From Ectothiorhodospiraceae bacterium (GTDB lineage Bacteria; Pseudomonadota; Gammaproteobacteria; Thiohalomonadales; Thiohalomonadaceae), in contig SLDE01000144.1 of assembly GCA_007125455.1 (NCBI GenBank), positions 1 to 6,964 on the forward strand: DNA of 6,964 nt, written 5' to 3'. A program made the position numbers and the translations under genes. Positions 1 to 5,867 of the stretch are shown piece by piece. A model generated the notes under the pieces. It saw nothing but the letters and a program-made list of their open reading frames with translations. It was not told where the DNA came from and searched no databases. Each line of letters opens with the position of its first letter. Position 1 is the first letter of the stretch.

Positions 1-95
1 AGGCCATCGCCGCCGGTGTGGAGGCGATGGCCTGGGTGGCGGAGGTCGGCCCTGGTGAGATCCGGCTCTACCGGCAGGTGCCGGTGGTTTGTTAG
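1..95 (+). CDS. C-terminal end of an unidentified protein (partial)
   Basis: The frame beginning at position 3 is open from the left edge and ends with TAG at 93-95, giving 30 residues that include AMAWVAEVGPGEIRLYR and end in PVVC. The codons are GC-rich at the third position, like the genuine genes in this window, and the stop is followed by hairpin-forming non-coding DNA, so this is probably the tail of a real gene. Thirty residues are too few to name a family. In Pseudomonas a PilZ-domain gene lies beside the lol genes, but I see no PilZ motif in this tail and do not claim it. Another frame is open across 16-378, but it runs into the lolC coding region and does not look protein-like. Confidence 0.5.
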   Translation, partial: AIAAGVEAMAWVAEVGPGEIRLYRQVPVVC

Positions 96-108
96 GCACT
101 ACCCTGTT

Positions 109-126
109 CCCCTCTTTCTAGAGGGG
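109..126. repeat. Short perfect hairpin after the upstream gene
   Basis: CCCCTCT (109-115) and AGAGGGG (120-126) are perfect 7-bp complements around a 4-nt loop, TTCT. The hairpin lies 13 nt after the TAG of the upstream gene. No T-run follows on either strand, so it is not a classical intrinsic terminator. It could be a weak or factor-assisted terminator or an mRNA 3'-end stabiliser for the upstream gene. Confidence 0.4.
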
Positions 127-140
127 CACTCTCCCAGCTA

Positions 141-169
141 CCGAATACCTCATCGAAGTAAGTATTCGG
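141..169. repeat. 8-bp inverted repeat (stem-loop) in the lolC leader
   Basis: CCGAATAC (141-148) and GTATTCGG (162-169) are perfect complements separated by 13 nt. No T-run follows, so this is not a textbook terminator. A protein-binding site or an RNA structure is equally possible. It is the longest inverted repeat I found in the gap before lolC. Confidence 0.4.
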
Positions 170-192
170 CCATTCACCCTGGCGGTGGAGTA

Positions 193-204
193 GATACGTG
201 TATC
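193..204. repeat. 12-bp palindrome-like site, GATAC-GT-GTATC
   Basis: Two 5-bp arms, GATAC and GTATC, flank a GT centre at 193-204, in the middle of the non-coding leader upstream of lolC. A two-fold symmetric site of this length could be an operator half-site pair, but one example this short may be chance. I recognise no regulator consensus. Confidence 0.2.
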
Positions 205-230
205 AGGGGAATGTCGTCGTGTTCTCGGCC

Positions 231-242
231 AAGATCAATCTT
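231..242. repeat. 12-bp palindrome-like site, AAGAT-CA-ATCTT
   Basis: Arms AAGAT and ATCTT flank a CA centre, about 38 nt upstream of the proposed lolC -10 element. An outer pair, GGGGAA (206-211) and TTCCCC (241-246), partly overlaps it and could form an alternative stem. The same AAGAT/ATCTT arms recur, more widely spaced, in the comEC promoter region (2804-2826). That might reflect a shared regulator or chance. Confidence 0.2.
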
Positions 243-256
243 CCCCAGAAGGACGC

Positions 257-285
257 TGCACTTGGGCCCGGCTTTGTGGTTTAAT
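257..285 (+). promoter_or_regulatory. Putative lolC promoter with extended -10
   Basis: TTTAAT at 280-285 matches the sigma70 -10 consensus at five of six positions. It is preceded by TGG (277-279), giving the extended -10 motif TGn. The best -35 at 17-bp spacing is TGCACT (257-262), which is poor, as is usual for extended -10 promoters. Transcription would begin around 291-293, next to the lolC ATG at 294, and there is no Shine-Dalgarno sequence just before that ATG. If active, this promoter would give a leaderless or near-leaderless message. Otherwise lolC is read from the upstream transcript. Confidence 0.3.
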
Positions 286-293
286 GCCGACCC

Positions 294-1541
294 ATGTATA
301 GACCACTACAATTCTTCATCGGCCTGCGCTATACCCGCGCCAAGCGCCGTAACCACTTTATCTCCTTCATCTCGCTGATGTCGATGCTGGGCATTGCGCT
401 GGGGGTGACCGCCTTGATCACCGTGTTGTCGGTGATGAACGGCTTCGAGACCGAGCTGCGTGAGCGCATCCTGGGGATGACCTCGCATGCCACTATCAGC
501 GGCTATGGCAGCGGGCTGAAGGAGTGGCAGGAGCTGGCCGAGGTGGCCGAACAGCACCCCAGGGTGACCGGCACCGCGCCCTATATTCAGCGCGAGGGGA
601 TGCTGATCCATGGCCCGCAGGTGCAGGGCAGTGTGATCCGCGGGATCCTGCCGGATGAGGAGCCCAAGGTCTCTACCGTGGGTGACAAGATGACCGAAGG
701 CCAGCTGCGCCAATTGGAGGATGGGGAGTACCGCATCATCCTGGGGGTGGACCTGGCGCGTATCCTTGGGGTGATGGTGGGGGATCGGGTCACCCTGGTA
801 ACCCCTAGCGCCAATGTCACCATCGCCGGGGTGTTGCCACGCATGCGCCGTTTTGTGGTGGCGGGGATCTTCGATGTGGGCATGTACGAGTACGATAGCG
901 CGATGGCCTATATCCACCTGGAGGACGCTCGCCGCCTCTACCGCATGGAGGAGGGGATCACCGGGCTGCGCCTACAGCTGGATGATATGTTCCATGCCCC
1001 GCAGATCAGCCGCGAGGTGGCCAGCTCCATCCCGGGGGTCTATCAGGTACGGGACTGGACCCAGTACCACGCCAATTTCTTCCGTGCGATCCAGACCGAA
1101 AAGACGGTGATGTTCATCATCCTGCTGCTGATCGTGGCGGTGGCGGCGTTTAATATCGTCTCCACCATGGTGATGGTGGTCACCGACAAGACCGCCGACA
1201 TCGCTATTCTGCGCACCCTGGGGGCCACTCCGACCACGGTGCTGGGGATCTTCATGGTGCAGGGCACGGTGATCGGCTTTATTGGCACCGCACTGGGTTT
1301 GGTCGGCGGGGTGAGCCTTGCCCTCAATGTGGAGACCATCGTACCGGCGATCGAGGCCCTGTTTGGCACCCAGTTCATGCCCGCCGATGTCTACTACATC
1401 AGCGACCTGCCCTCGGAGGTCCATGCCAGCGATGTGCTGAACATCACCGGCCTGGCCTTCCTGATCAGCGTGCTGGCCACCCTCTATCCGGCCTGGCGCG
1501 CCTCCCGTACCCAACCGGCGGAGTCGTTGCGCTATGAATAA
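294..1541 (+). CDS. lolC: Lipoprotein-releasing ABC transporter permease, LolC/LolE family (LolF-like)
   Basis: This 415-residue inner-membrane subunit works with the LolD ATPase to extract mature outer-membrane lipoproteins and hand them to periplasmic LolA. Length and layout fit the family (about 400 residues): an N-terminal cytoplasmic stretch with FIGLRY (8-13), TM1 about 23-48 running into the family motif SVMNGFE (46-52), a large periplasmic domain about 50-268, then TM2 about 272-296, TM3 about 316-345 and TM4 about 383-402. The segment TADIAILRTLGAT (300-312) is the cytoplasmic coupling region expected to contact LolD. AGVLPRMRRF (179-187 and adjacent) aligns with the LolC Hook that grips LolA. 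The C-terminal YPAWRASRTQPAESLRYE resembles LolC, while FNIVSTMVMVV (286-296) and YYISDLPSEVH (367-377) resemble LolE. Only one such permease lies next to lolD, so a homodimeric LolF-type subunit is plausible. The ATG is supported by the family-typical N-terminus, MYRPLQFFIGLRY. The gene overlaps lolD by 8 nt. Confidence 0.95.
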   Translation: MYRPLQFFIGLRYTRAKRRNHFISFISLMSMLGIALGVTALITVLSVMNGFETELRERILGMTSHATISGYGSGLKEWQELAEVAEQHPRVTGTAPYIQREGMLIHGPQVQGSVIRGILPDEEPKVSTVGDKMTEGQLRQLEDGEYRIILGVDLARILGVMVGDRVTLVTPSANVTIAGVLPRMRRFVVAGIFDVGMYEYDSAMAYIHLEDARRLYRMEEGITGLRLQLDDMFHAPQISREVASSIPGVYQVRDWTQYHANFFRAIQTEKTVMFIILLLIVAVAAFNIVSTMVMVVTDKTADIAILRTLGATPTTVLGIFMVQGTVIGFIGTALGLVGGVSLALNVETIVPAIEALFGTQFMPADVYYISDLPSEVHASDVLNITGLAFLISVLATLYPAWRASRTQPAESLRYE

Positions 1542-2229
1542 TCGAACCGAAGAGATGCCGGTGCTGCGCTGTGAGGATCTGCACAAGAGCTTCGTGCAGG
1601 GGCCCTTGGCGGTACAGGTGCTCAATGGGGTCAACCTGCGGGTGGAGCAGGGCGAGCGGGTGGCCATCGTGGGCAGCTCTGGCTCGGGCAAGAGCACCTT
1701 GCTGCAACTGCTGGGTGGCTTGGATGTGCCCAGCGCGGGGCGGGTTGAAGTGGCCGGGCAGGACATGGCCAGCCTCGGTGAGGCGGCCCGTGGCCACCTG
1801 CGCAACCGGGCGCTGGGCTTTGTCTACCAGTTTCACCACCTGCTGGCCGAGTTCACCGCGCTGGAAAACGTTGCTATGCCGCTGTTGATCCGGGGCGTGG
1901 ATAGCCGTGATGCGGAGCAGCAGGCGTTGGCCGTGCTGGAACGGGTTGGGCTGGCTCCACGGGTGCAGCACAAGCCGGGCGAGCTCTCTGGCGGGGAGCG
2001 CCAGCGCGCCGCGATTGCCCGTGCCCTGGTTACCCGACCCCAGTGTATCCTGGCCGATGAGCCCACCGGCAATCTGGATCAACACACCGCCGATCAGGTC
2101 TATGGGTTGATGTTGGAGTTGAATGCCGAGCTGGGTACCAGCCAGGTGGTGGTGACCCACGACATGCGCCTGGCCGAGCGCATGGACCGGGTGTTGACCA
2201 TGCAGGATGGGCGCTTGGCGTCGCTTTAG
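1534..2229 (+). CDS. lolD: Lipoprotein-releasing ABC transporter ATP-binding protein LolD
   Basis: This 231-residue cytoplasmic ATPase powers release of lipoproteins from the inner membrane by the LolCDE/LolDF complex. All ABC motifs are intact: Walker A GSSGSGKST (47-55), Q-loop in VYQFHHLL (Q99), signature LSGGERQR (151-158), Walker B CILADEP (171-177, catalytic E176), D-loop GNLD (179-182) and switch histidine in VVTHD (H209). VYQFHHLL followed by FTALENVAMPLL is typical of LolD and separates it from MacB or FtsE relatives. Length is close to the E. coli protein (about 233). The ATG at 1534 lies inside lolC, suggesting translational coupling, with GGAG at 1520-1523 as a plausible ribosome site. 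A second ATG at 1555 is preceded by GAAGAG but would shorten the conserved N-terminus. The TAG stop overlaps the stop of the opposite-strand DUF2062 gene. Confidence 0.97.
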   Translation: MNNRTEEMPVLRCEDLHKSFVQGPLAVQVLNGVNLRVEQGERVAIVGSSGSGKSTLLQLLGGLDVPSAGRVEVAGQDMASLGEAARGHLRNRALGFVYQFHHLLAEFTALENVAMPLLIRGVDSRDAEQQALAVLERVGLAPRVQHKPGELSGGERQRAAIARALVTRPQCILADEPTGNLDQHTADQVYGLMLELNAELGTSQVVVTHDMRLAERMDRVLTMQDGRLASL

Positions 2230-2786
2230 CCCTTGTTCTTCTCCCGGCGCTCCTGTTCACGCAGCTGACGCAGCCGCTTGCGGTTCTTGTAGTGTTGCAC
2301 CAGGTGCATCTGCCAGAGCAGGCGCACTGTGGTGTAGGCCAGGGCCGCGCAAAGGGCAGCAGTGATCAGGCTGCCCAAATAGAGCGGTTGCCAGATCGCG
2401 CCAATACTCCCGGTAAACCACTCCAGTGAGAAATCAAAACCGATCCGCTCCTCGCTCTGATGCGGGATCCCCATGAGCCAGGTGCCGACGCGGTAGGTGA
2501 AGTAGTACATCGGAGGCATGGTCAGCGGGTTGCTGATCCATACCAGCGCCACCGACAGCGGCAGGTTGACCCGAAGAATGATCGCCGCCGCCGCCGCAAC
2601 CACCATCTGAAACGGTATTGGGATAAAGGCCATGAAGACCCCCACCGCGAAGGCCCCGGCAGCGGAGCGGCGGTTCAGGTGCCAGAGATTGGGGTCATGC
2701 AGCAGGTTGCCAAAAAATTGCAAATGCCGGTGCTCACGGATCACCTTGTGGCTGGGCATGATGCGGCGGATGAGTTTTTTGGCCAT
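2226..2786 (-). CDS. DUF2062 family inner-membrane protein
   Basis: A 186-residue protein with the hallmarks of the DUF2062 family: a hydrophobic core opening with RRSAAGAFAVGVFMAFIPIP (39-58), then LRVNLPLSVALVWISNPLT (71-89) and MPPMYYFTYRVG (90-101). Likely membrane segments are about 43-70, 76-98 and 133-157. The N-terminal 40 residues are basic and histidine-rich, and the C-terminal tail from about 167 is very charged (KNRKRLRQLREQERREKNKG), probably a cytoplasmic helix. The molecular function of the family is not established. The gene faces lolD with a 4-nt stop overlap (2226-2229) and is divergent from comEC across a 67-nt gap. In several gammaproteobacteria a DUF2062 gene lies between lol genes and comEC, so the placement is conserved rather than accidental. 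No strong ribosome site precedes the ATG at 2784-2786. Confidence 0.88.
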   Translation of the reverse strand: MAKKLIRRIMPSHKVIREHRHLQFFGNLLHDPNLWHLNRRSAAGAFAVGVFMAFIPIPFQMVVAAAAAIILRVNLPLSVALVWISNPLTMPPMYYFTYRVGTWLMGIPHQSEERIGFDFSLEWFTGSIGAIWQPLYLGSLITAALCAALAYTTVRLLWQMHLVQHYKNRKRLRQLREQERREKNKG

Positions 2787-2798
2787 ATATGCGGGCGG

Positions 2799-2834
2799 TT
2801 GCTAAGATATGGGGGGAGCGAATCTTATCAGCAA
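2799..2834. promoter_or_regulatory. Symmetric divergent promoter-like region between DUF2062 gene and comEC
   Basis: The 67-nt gap contains inverted arms. TTGCTAAGAT (2799-2808) on the plus strand is mirrored on the minus strand by TTGCT-GAT-AAGAT (2834 back to 2822), with six G residues (2811-2816) between them. On the plus strand TTGCTA (2799-2804) and TCTTAT (2823-2828), 18 bp apart, could serve comEC as -35 and -10. On the minus strand TTGCTG (2834-2829) and TATCTT (2809-2804), 19 bp apart, could serve the DUF2062 gene. The two promoters would occupy the same DNA and could not both be bound at once. The hexamers are only moderate matches. Confidence 0.35.
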
Positions 2835-2853
2835 ACCCCTGTCGAGTTAAACG

Positions 2854-5154
2854 ATGTTATCACGGACGATTGCATTCCTCTTGGGCATCATCGCCCTGCA
2901 ACAGTTCCCGGCACTGCCCACCTGGCATGGCCTCGTGGCGCTTGCGCCCCCCCTGTTGCTGTACCTTCTGCTGCCCCGTTGGCGGGTTGTGAGTGGTCCG
3001 CTGGCGGCATTGGCCTTTGGCCTGTTCTGGGCTGCCGCCTATGGCCATTGGCAGCTCAAGGATCGGCTCGCACCGGAGCTGGAGGGGGTGGACCTGCTGG
3101 TCGTCGGTGAGATCCGCGCACTGCCGCACTACGACGATAACCGCGTGCGCTTTGAGTTGCTGGTGCACCAGGCCTATCTTGATGGTGAGGCTGTCCCCCT
3201 CCGTGCGGCGTTGCGGCTCAATTGGTATGGCGACTACCCCCACACGCTCAGCCCCGGCCAGCAGTGGCAGTTGATGGTGCGCCTTAAACGCCCCTGGGGG
3301 ATGCGCAATCCCGGTGGCTTTGACTACGAAAGCTGGCTGTTTCAGCAGGGCTTGGGGGCCACCGGTTATGTGCGCAACACCTCGCAGAACCGTTTGCTTG
3401 GTGATGCTTGGCAGCAGCGCCCCCTGCAACGGCTACGCCACGAGTTGCACCAGCGTCTGCAACAGGCCCTGGCAGAGTCCCCGGCACGGGGGATCATCAT
3501 CGCACTGGCCATCGGGGAGCGCGGTGCTATCGAGGACGGGCAATGGACGGTATTGCTCTCTACCGGCACCAACCATCTGGTGGCGATCTCTGGTCTGCAT
3601 GTTGGCCTGGTGGCGGGGATGGTCTTCTGGCTGTGGCGGCGGCTGTGGCAGCGCTGCCCGCGTTGTTGTCTGTCCTTGGCGGCGCCTCGGGCGGCGGCCG
3701 TGGCCGGGATGCTGGCCGGGTTGGGCTATGCGGCCCTGGCCGGTTTTGCCATTCCCACCCAGCGTGCCCTGATCATGCTTTCGGTGGTCTTTGTGGCGGT
3801 CTTTTTGCAACGCCCGCTGGCAGGGGGGCGGGCTCTGATGGTGGCCTTGTGGTTGGTGCTGCTTTGGCAGCCCACGGCGGTATTGGCGGCCGGCTTTTGG
3901 TTGTCCTTTGCCGCCGTGGCGCTGATCCTCTATGGCATGCAGGGGCGACTGAGTGTGTCAGGGCTATGGTGGCGCTGGGGGCGGGTACAGTGGGTGGTTT
4001 CCTTCGGTCTGTTGCCGCTGTTGCTGCTGTTTTTTGGTCAGGGCTCGCTCAGCTCCCCGCTGGCCAACCTGGTGGCAGTGCCCTGGGTCAGTCTGGTGGT
4101 GGTGCCACTCACCCTGATCGGCACGGCACTGCTACTGCTGTTCGAGCCCTTGGGTGGCGGGCTGGTCTGGCTGGCCGCAGCGCTATTCCAGTGGCTCTGG
4201 CCGCTACTGGCCTGGCTGGGCGAGGGTATCCCAATGTTGCAGCGTCCCTTTGCCGGGCGGGAGGTGGTACTGGCGGGACTGGGCCTGCTGTGGATGCTGT
4301 TACCCCGTGGTTGGCCATTGCGCCCCTTGGGCCTGTTGCTCTGCTTGCCCCTGATCTTCTATCGCCCACCCGCTCCTGGGTACGGTGAGGCCTGGTTCAC
4401 CTTGTTGGATGTGGGGCAGGGGCTGGCAGCGATCGTGCAGACCCGTGAACACCTGCTGGTCTACGATACCGGCCCCGGCTTTCCCTCGGGCTTTAATACC
4501 GGTGATGCGGTACTGCTGCCGTGGTTGCGTCGCCAGGGGCAGAGTCGCGTGGACAAGCTGGTGATCAGCCACAGCGATATGGATCACCTCGGTGGTGCCC
4601 GCGCCCTTGCTGCCGGCAGCGAGCTGGGCCGGGTGTTCAGCGGTGAGGCACGGCGAATGGACTGGATCGATTTTACCCCCTGCCAGCGAGGGCAGCAGTG
4701 GGTGTGGGATGGGGTGCGATTTAAATTCCTTCACCCCGACAGGCCATTGGCCGAGCGGGAAGGAAACAACGACTCCTGTGTGCTGCGTGTTGAGGCCAAT
4801 GGCGAGGTGTTGCTGCTCACCGGGGATATCGACAACCGGGTTGAGCAGGGCCTGGTCGCCGCTGACCTGCCGTTGGAGAGCGATGTGCTTGTCGCCCCCC
4901 ATCACGGCAGTGCCAGCTCGTCCAGCCCGGTATTTGTGGCGTCGGTCTCACCGCAATGGGTGTTGTTCAGTGCCGGGTATCGTAACCGCCATGCTCACCC
5001 ACGGGAGAAGGTGGTGGCGCGCTATACGACGCAGGGGGCAAAGGAATACCAGACCTGGCGAGATGGGGCGATCCGCATGGAACTCGGCAAGGGCATGCTG
5101 TTGCCGGAAGCCTACCGATGGCAAAGGCTGCGTTATTGGCATGGTAGGGAGTAG
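2854..5154 (+). CDS. comEC: DNA internalization/competence protein ComEC/Rec2
   Basis: This 766-residue polytopic inner-membrane protein forms the channel that carries one strand of incoming DNA into the cytoplasm during natural transformation. Three regions are present in the usual order. The first is an N-terminal hydrophobic part plus DUF4131 soluble domain (about 10-175), including VVGEIRALP and the NPGGFDYESWLF motif (152-163). The second is the Competence domain (about 212-500), with the hallmark GTNHLVAISGLHVGLVAG (238-255), FAIPTQRAL (298-306), GFWLSFAAVALI (347-358) and many membrane helices. The third is a C-terminal metallo-beta-lactamase domain (about 512-740) with LLDVGQGLA (517-525), SHSDMDHLGG (572-581), LTGDID (655-660) and APHHGS (681-686). 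The metal-binding motifs look complete, consistent with a nuclease role for this domain. Length matches full gammaproteobacterial ComEC and there is no frameshift. The ATG at 2854 has only a weak GAG upstream. The gene's presence does not prove competence, since comEC survives in many non-transformable relatives (ycaI in E. coli). Confidence 0.95.
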   Translation: MLSRTIAFLLGIIALQQFPALPTWHGLVALAPPLLLYLLLPRWRVVSGPLAALAFGLFWAAAYGHWQLKDRLAPELEGVDLLVVGEIRALPHYDDNRVRFELLVHQAYLDGEAVPLRAALRLNWYGDYPHTLSPGQQWQLMVRLKRPWGMRNPGGFDYESWLFQQGLGATGYVRNTSQNRLLGDAWQQRPLQRLRHELHQRLQQALAESPARGIIIALAIGERGAIEDGQWTVLLSTGTNHLVAISGLHVGLVAGMVFWLWRRLWQRCPRCCLSLAAPRAAAVAGMLAGLGYAALAGFAIPTQRALIMLSVVFVAVFLQRPLAGGRALMVALWLVLLWQPTAVLAAGFWLSFAAVALILYGMQGRLSVSGLWWRWGRVQWVVSFGLLPLLLLFFGQGSLSSPLANLVAVPWVSLVVVPLTLIGTALLLLFEPLGGGLVWLAAALFQWLWPLLAWLGEGIPMLQRPFAGREVVLAGLGLLWMLLPRGWPLRPLGLLLCLPLIFYRPPAPGYGEAWFTLLDVGQGLAAIVQTREHLLVYDTGPGFPSGFNTGDAVLLPWLRRQGQSRVDKLVISHSDMDHLGGARALAAGSELGRVFSGEARRMDWIDFTPCQRGQQWVWDGVRFKFLHPDRPLAEREGNNDSCVLRVEANGEVLLLTGDIDNRVEQGLVAADLPLESDVLVAPHHGSASSSSPVFVASVSPQWVLFSAGYRNRHAHPREKVVARYTTQGAKEYQTWRDGAIRMELGKGMLLPEAYRWQRLRYWHGRE

Positions 5155-5177
5155 GGAGTTTCGGGAGGCTTGTCTAT

Positions 5178-5206
5178 GCTAATCCCCCGGTATTTGCTAC
5201 ATTAGC
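5178..5206. repeat. Inverted repeat GCTAAT/ATTAGC in the comEC-exbB gap
   Basis: GCTAAT (5178-5183) and ATTAGC (5201-5206) are perfect 6-bp complements 17 nt apart, inside the 86-nt gap between comEC and exbB. The region is locally AT-richer than the genes. It could hold the promoter of the exbB-exbD-msbA run, but I see no well-spaced -35/-10 pair (TTGTCT at 5170-5175 lacks a good partner). There is no T-run or long GC stem, so no terminator for comEC is apparent. Confidence 0.25.
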
Positions 5207-5228
5207 GCATTGATTTTTCCGATGATTG

Positions 5229-5234
5229 AGGGAT
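5229..5234 (+). promoter_or_regulatory. Ribosome binding site that decides the exbB start
   Basis: GAGGGA at 5229-5234 contains the GAGG core and lies 6 nt before GTG 5241, a near-ideal distance. It makes GTG 5241 the better start over the in-frame TTG at 5226, which would place the ribosome site inside the coding region. Confidence 0.6.
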
Positions 5235-5240
5235 AACACG

Positions 5241-5867
5241 GTGTTGGAGCTGATAACTGCTGGTGGCTGGCTAATGGTGCCGATCCTGCTTTGTTCTGTG
5301 TTGGCGCTGGCCATCATTGCCGAGCGGTTTTGGGCGCTAAAGCAGGAAAAGGTGGTCCCGGCGGGGCTGGTGGCCCAGGTCTGGAAGCTGCACCAGAAGC
5401 GTGAACTGAACAACGAACGCATTCGTCTGTTACGGGATAGCTCGCCCTTGGGCCGTGTGCTGGCCGCAGGCTTGGTCAATATCCAGCACGAACGGGAGAT
5501 AATGAAGGAGGCGATCGAGGAAAATGGCCGTCAGGTGGTGCTGGAGCTGGAGCGTTTCCTGAACACCCTGGGCACCATCGCCTCGATCACCCCATTGCTG
5601 GGGTTGTTGGGTACGGTTATCGGCATGATCAAGGTCTTCTCCGCCATCACCGCCCTAGGGGTGGGAAATCCGGCGGTGCTCGCCGTGGGGATCTCCGAGG
5701 CCCTGATCACCACCGCTGCTGGTCTGTCGGTGGCGATCCCCAGTCTGATGTTCTATCGCTACTTCCGTGGCAAGGTGGACATGCTGGTGATCCGTATGGA
5801 GGAGGAGTCCCTCAAGCTGGTGGAGGTGATCCACGGCGAGCGTGAAAGCGGCGGGGAGCTTGGCTGA
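5241..5867 (+). CDS. exbB: MotA/TolQ/ExbB family proton channel protein (ExbB-like)
   Basis: This 208-residue inner-membrane subunit forms, with ExbD, a proton-driven motor that energises processes at the envelope. With the GTG start it begins MLELITAGGWLMVPIL, which fits short ExbB-like proteins; an in-frame TTG 15 nt upstream is less likely. TM1 is about 9-29, a cytoplasmic domain with charged helices spans about 31-105, TM2 is about 107-135 with the family signature TPLLGLLGTVIGMI (117-130), and TM3 is about 148-172 with ALITTAAGLSVAIP (154-167). Small residues and threonines line TM2 and TM3, as expected for the channel. It is followed directly by exbD, with stop and start sharing one base (TGATG at 5865-5869). 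No tonB is visible nearby, so the force-transducing partner is unknown. TolQ is an alternative name, but there is no tolA, tolB or pal here. Confidence 0.9.
   Translation: MLELITAGGWLMVPILLCSVLALAIIAERFWALKQEKVVPAGLVAQVWKLHQKRELNNERIRLLRDSSPLGRVLAAGLVNIQHEREIMKEAIEENGRQVVLELERFLNTLGTIASITPLLGLLGTVIGMIKVFSAITALGVGNPAVLAVGISEALITTAAGLSVAIPSLMFYRYFRGKVDMLVIRMEEESLKLVEVIHGERESGGELG

Noticed and set aside
24..40. 17-bp exact match between 24-40 and 6551-6567 (both encode AMAWVA)
   Set aside because: Both copies lie in frame in protein-coding DNA using common codons, with no similarity on either side, so this is probably chance rather than a repeat or attachment site.
109..126. Intrinsic terminator for the upstream gene
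   Set aside because: The 7-bp stem is followed by CACTCTCCC rather than a T-run, so only a hairpin is claimed.
180..250. Possible tRNA, suggested by GGTGGAGTAG resembling a D-arm
   Set aside because: There is no matching acceptor stem, no T-loop consensus and no CCA-end context.
16..378. Open frame of 120 codons across the non-coding leader into lolC
   Set aside because: It starts at a GTG with no ribosome site, its arginine-, serine- and tryptophan-rich product looks like out-of-frame GC-rich DNA, and it overlaps the start of lolC, which is well supported.
306..917. Long minus-strand open frame opposite lolC (203 codons)
   Set aside because: The product is rich in His, Gln and Gly with no domain-like pattern. 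This is the expected mirror of a GC-rich coding strand, and lolC on the other strand is certain.
1043..1378. Minus-strand open frames inside lolC, lolD and comEC (for example 972-1805 and 1465-2160)
   Set aside because: They span the boundaries of well-supported plus-strand genes, lack domain-like composition and have no ribosome sites.
3655..3672. Cysteine cluster CPRCC in ComEC (residues 268-272) as a metal site
   Set aside because: It lies in a short loop between membrane helices with no second ligand pair nearby, and is probably ordinary loop variation.
3408..4388. 326-codon plus-strand open frame inside comEC in another frame
   Set aside because: The Gly/Ala-rich product has no recognisable motif and lies wholly inside the Competence domain of comEC, whose frame carries all family motifs.
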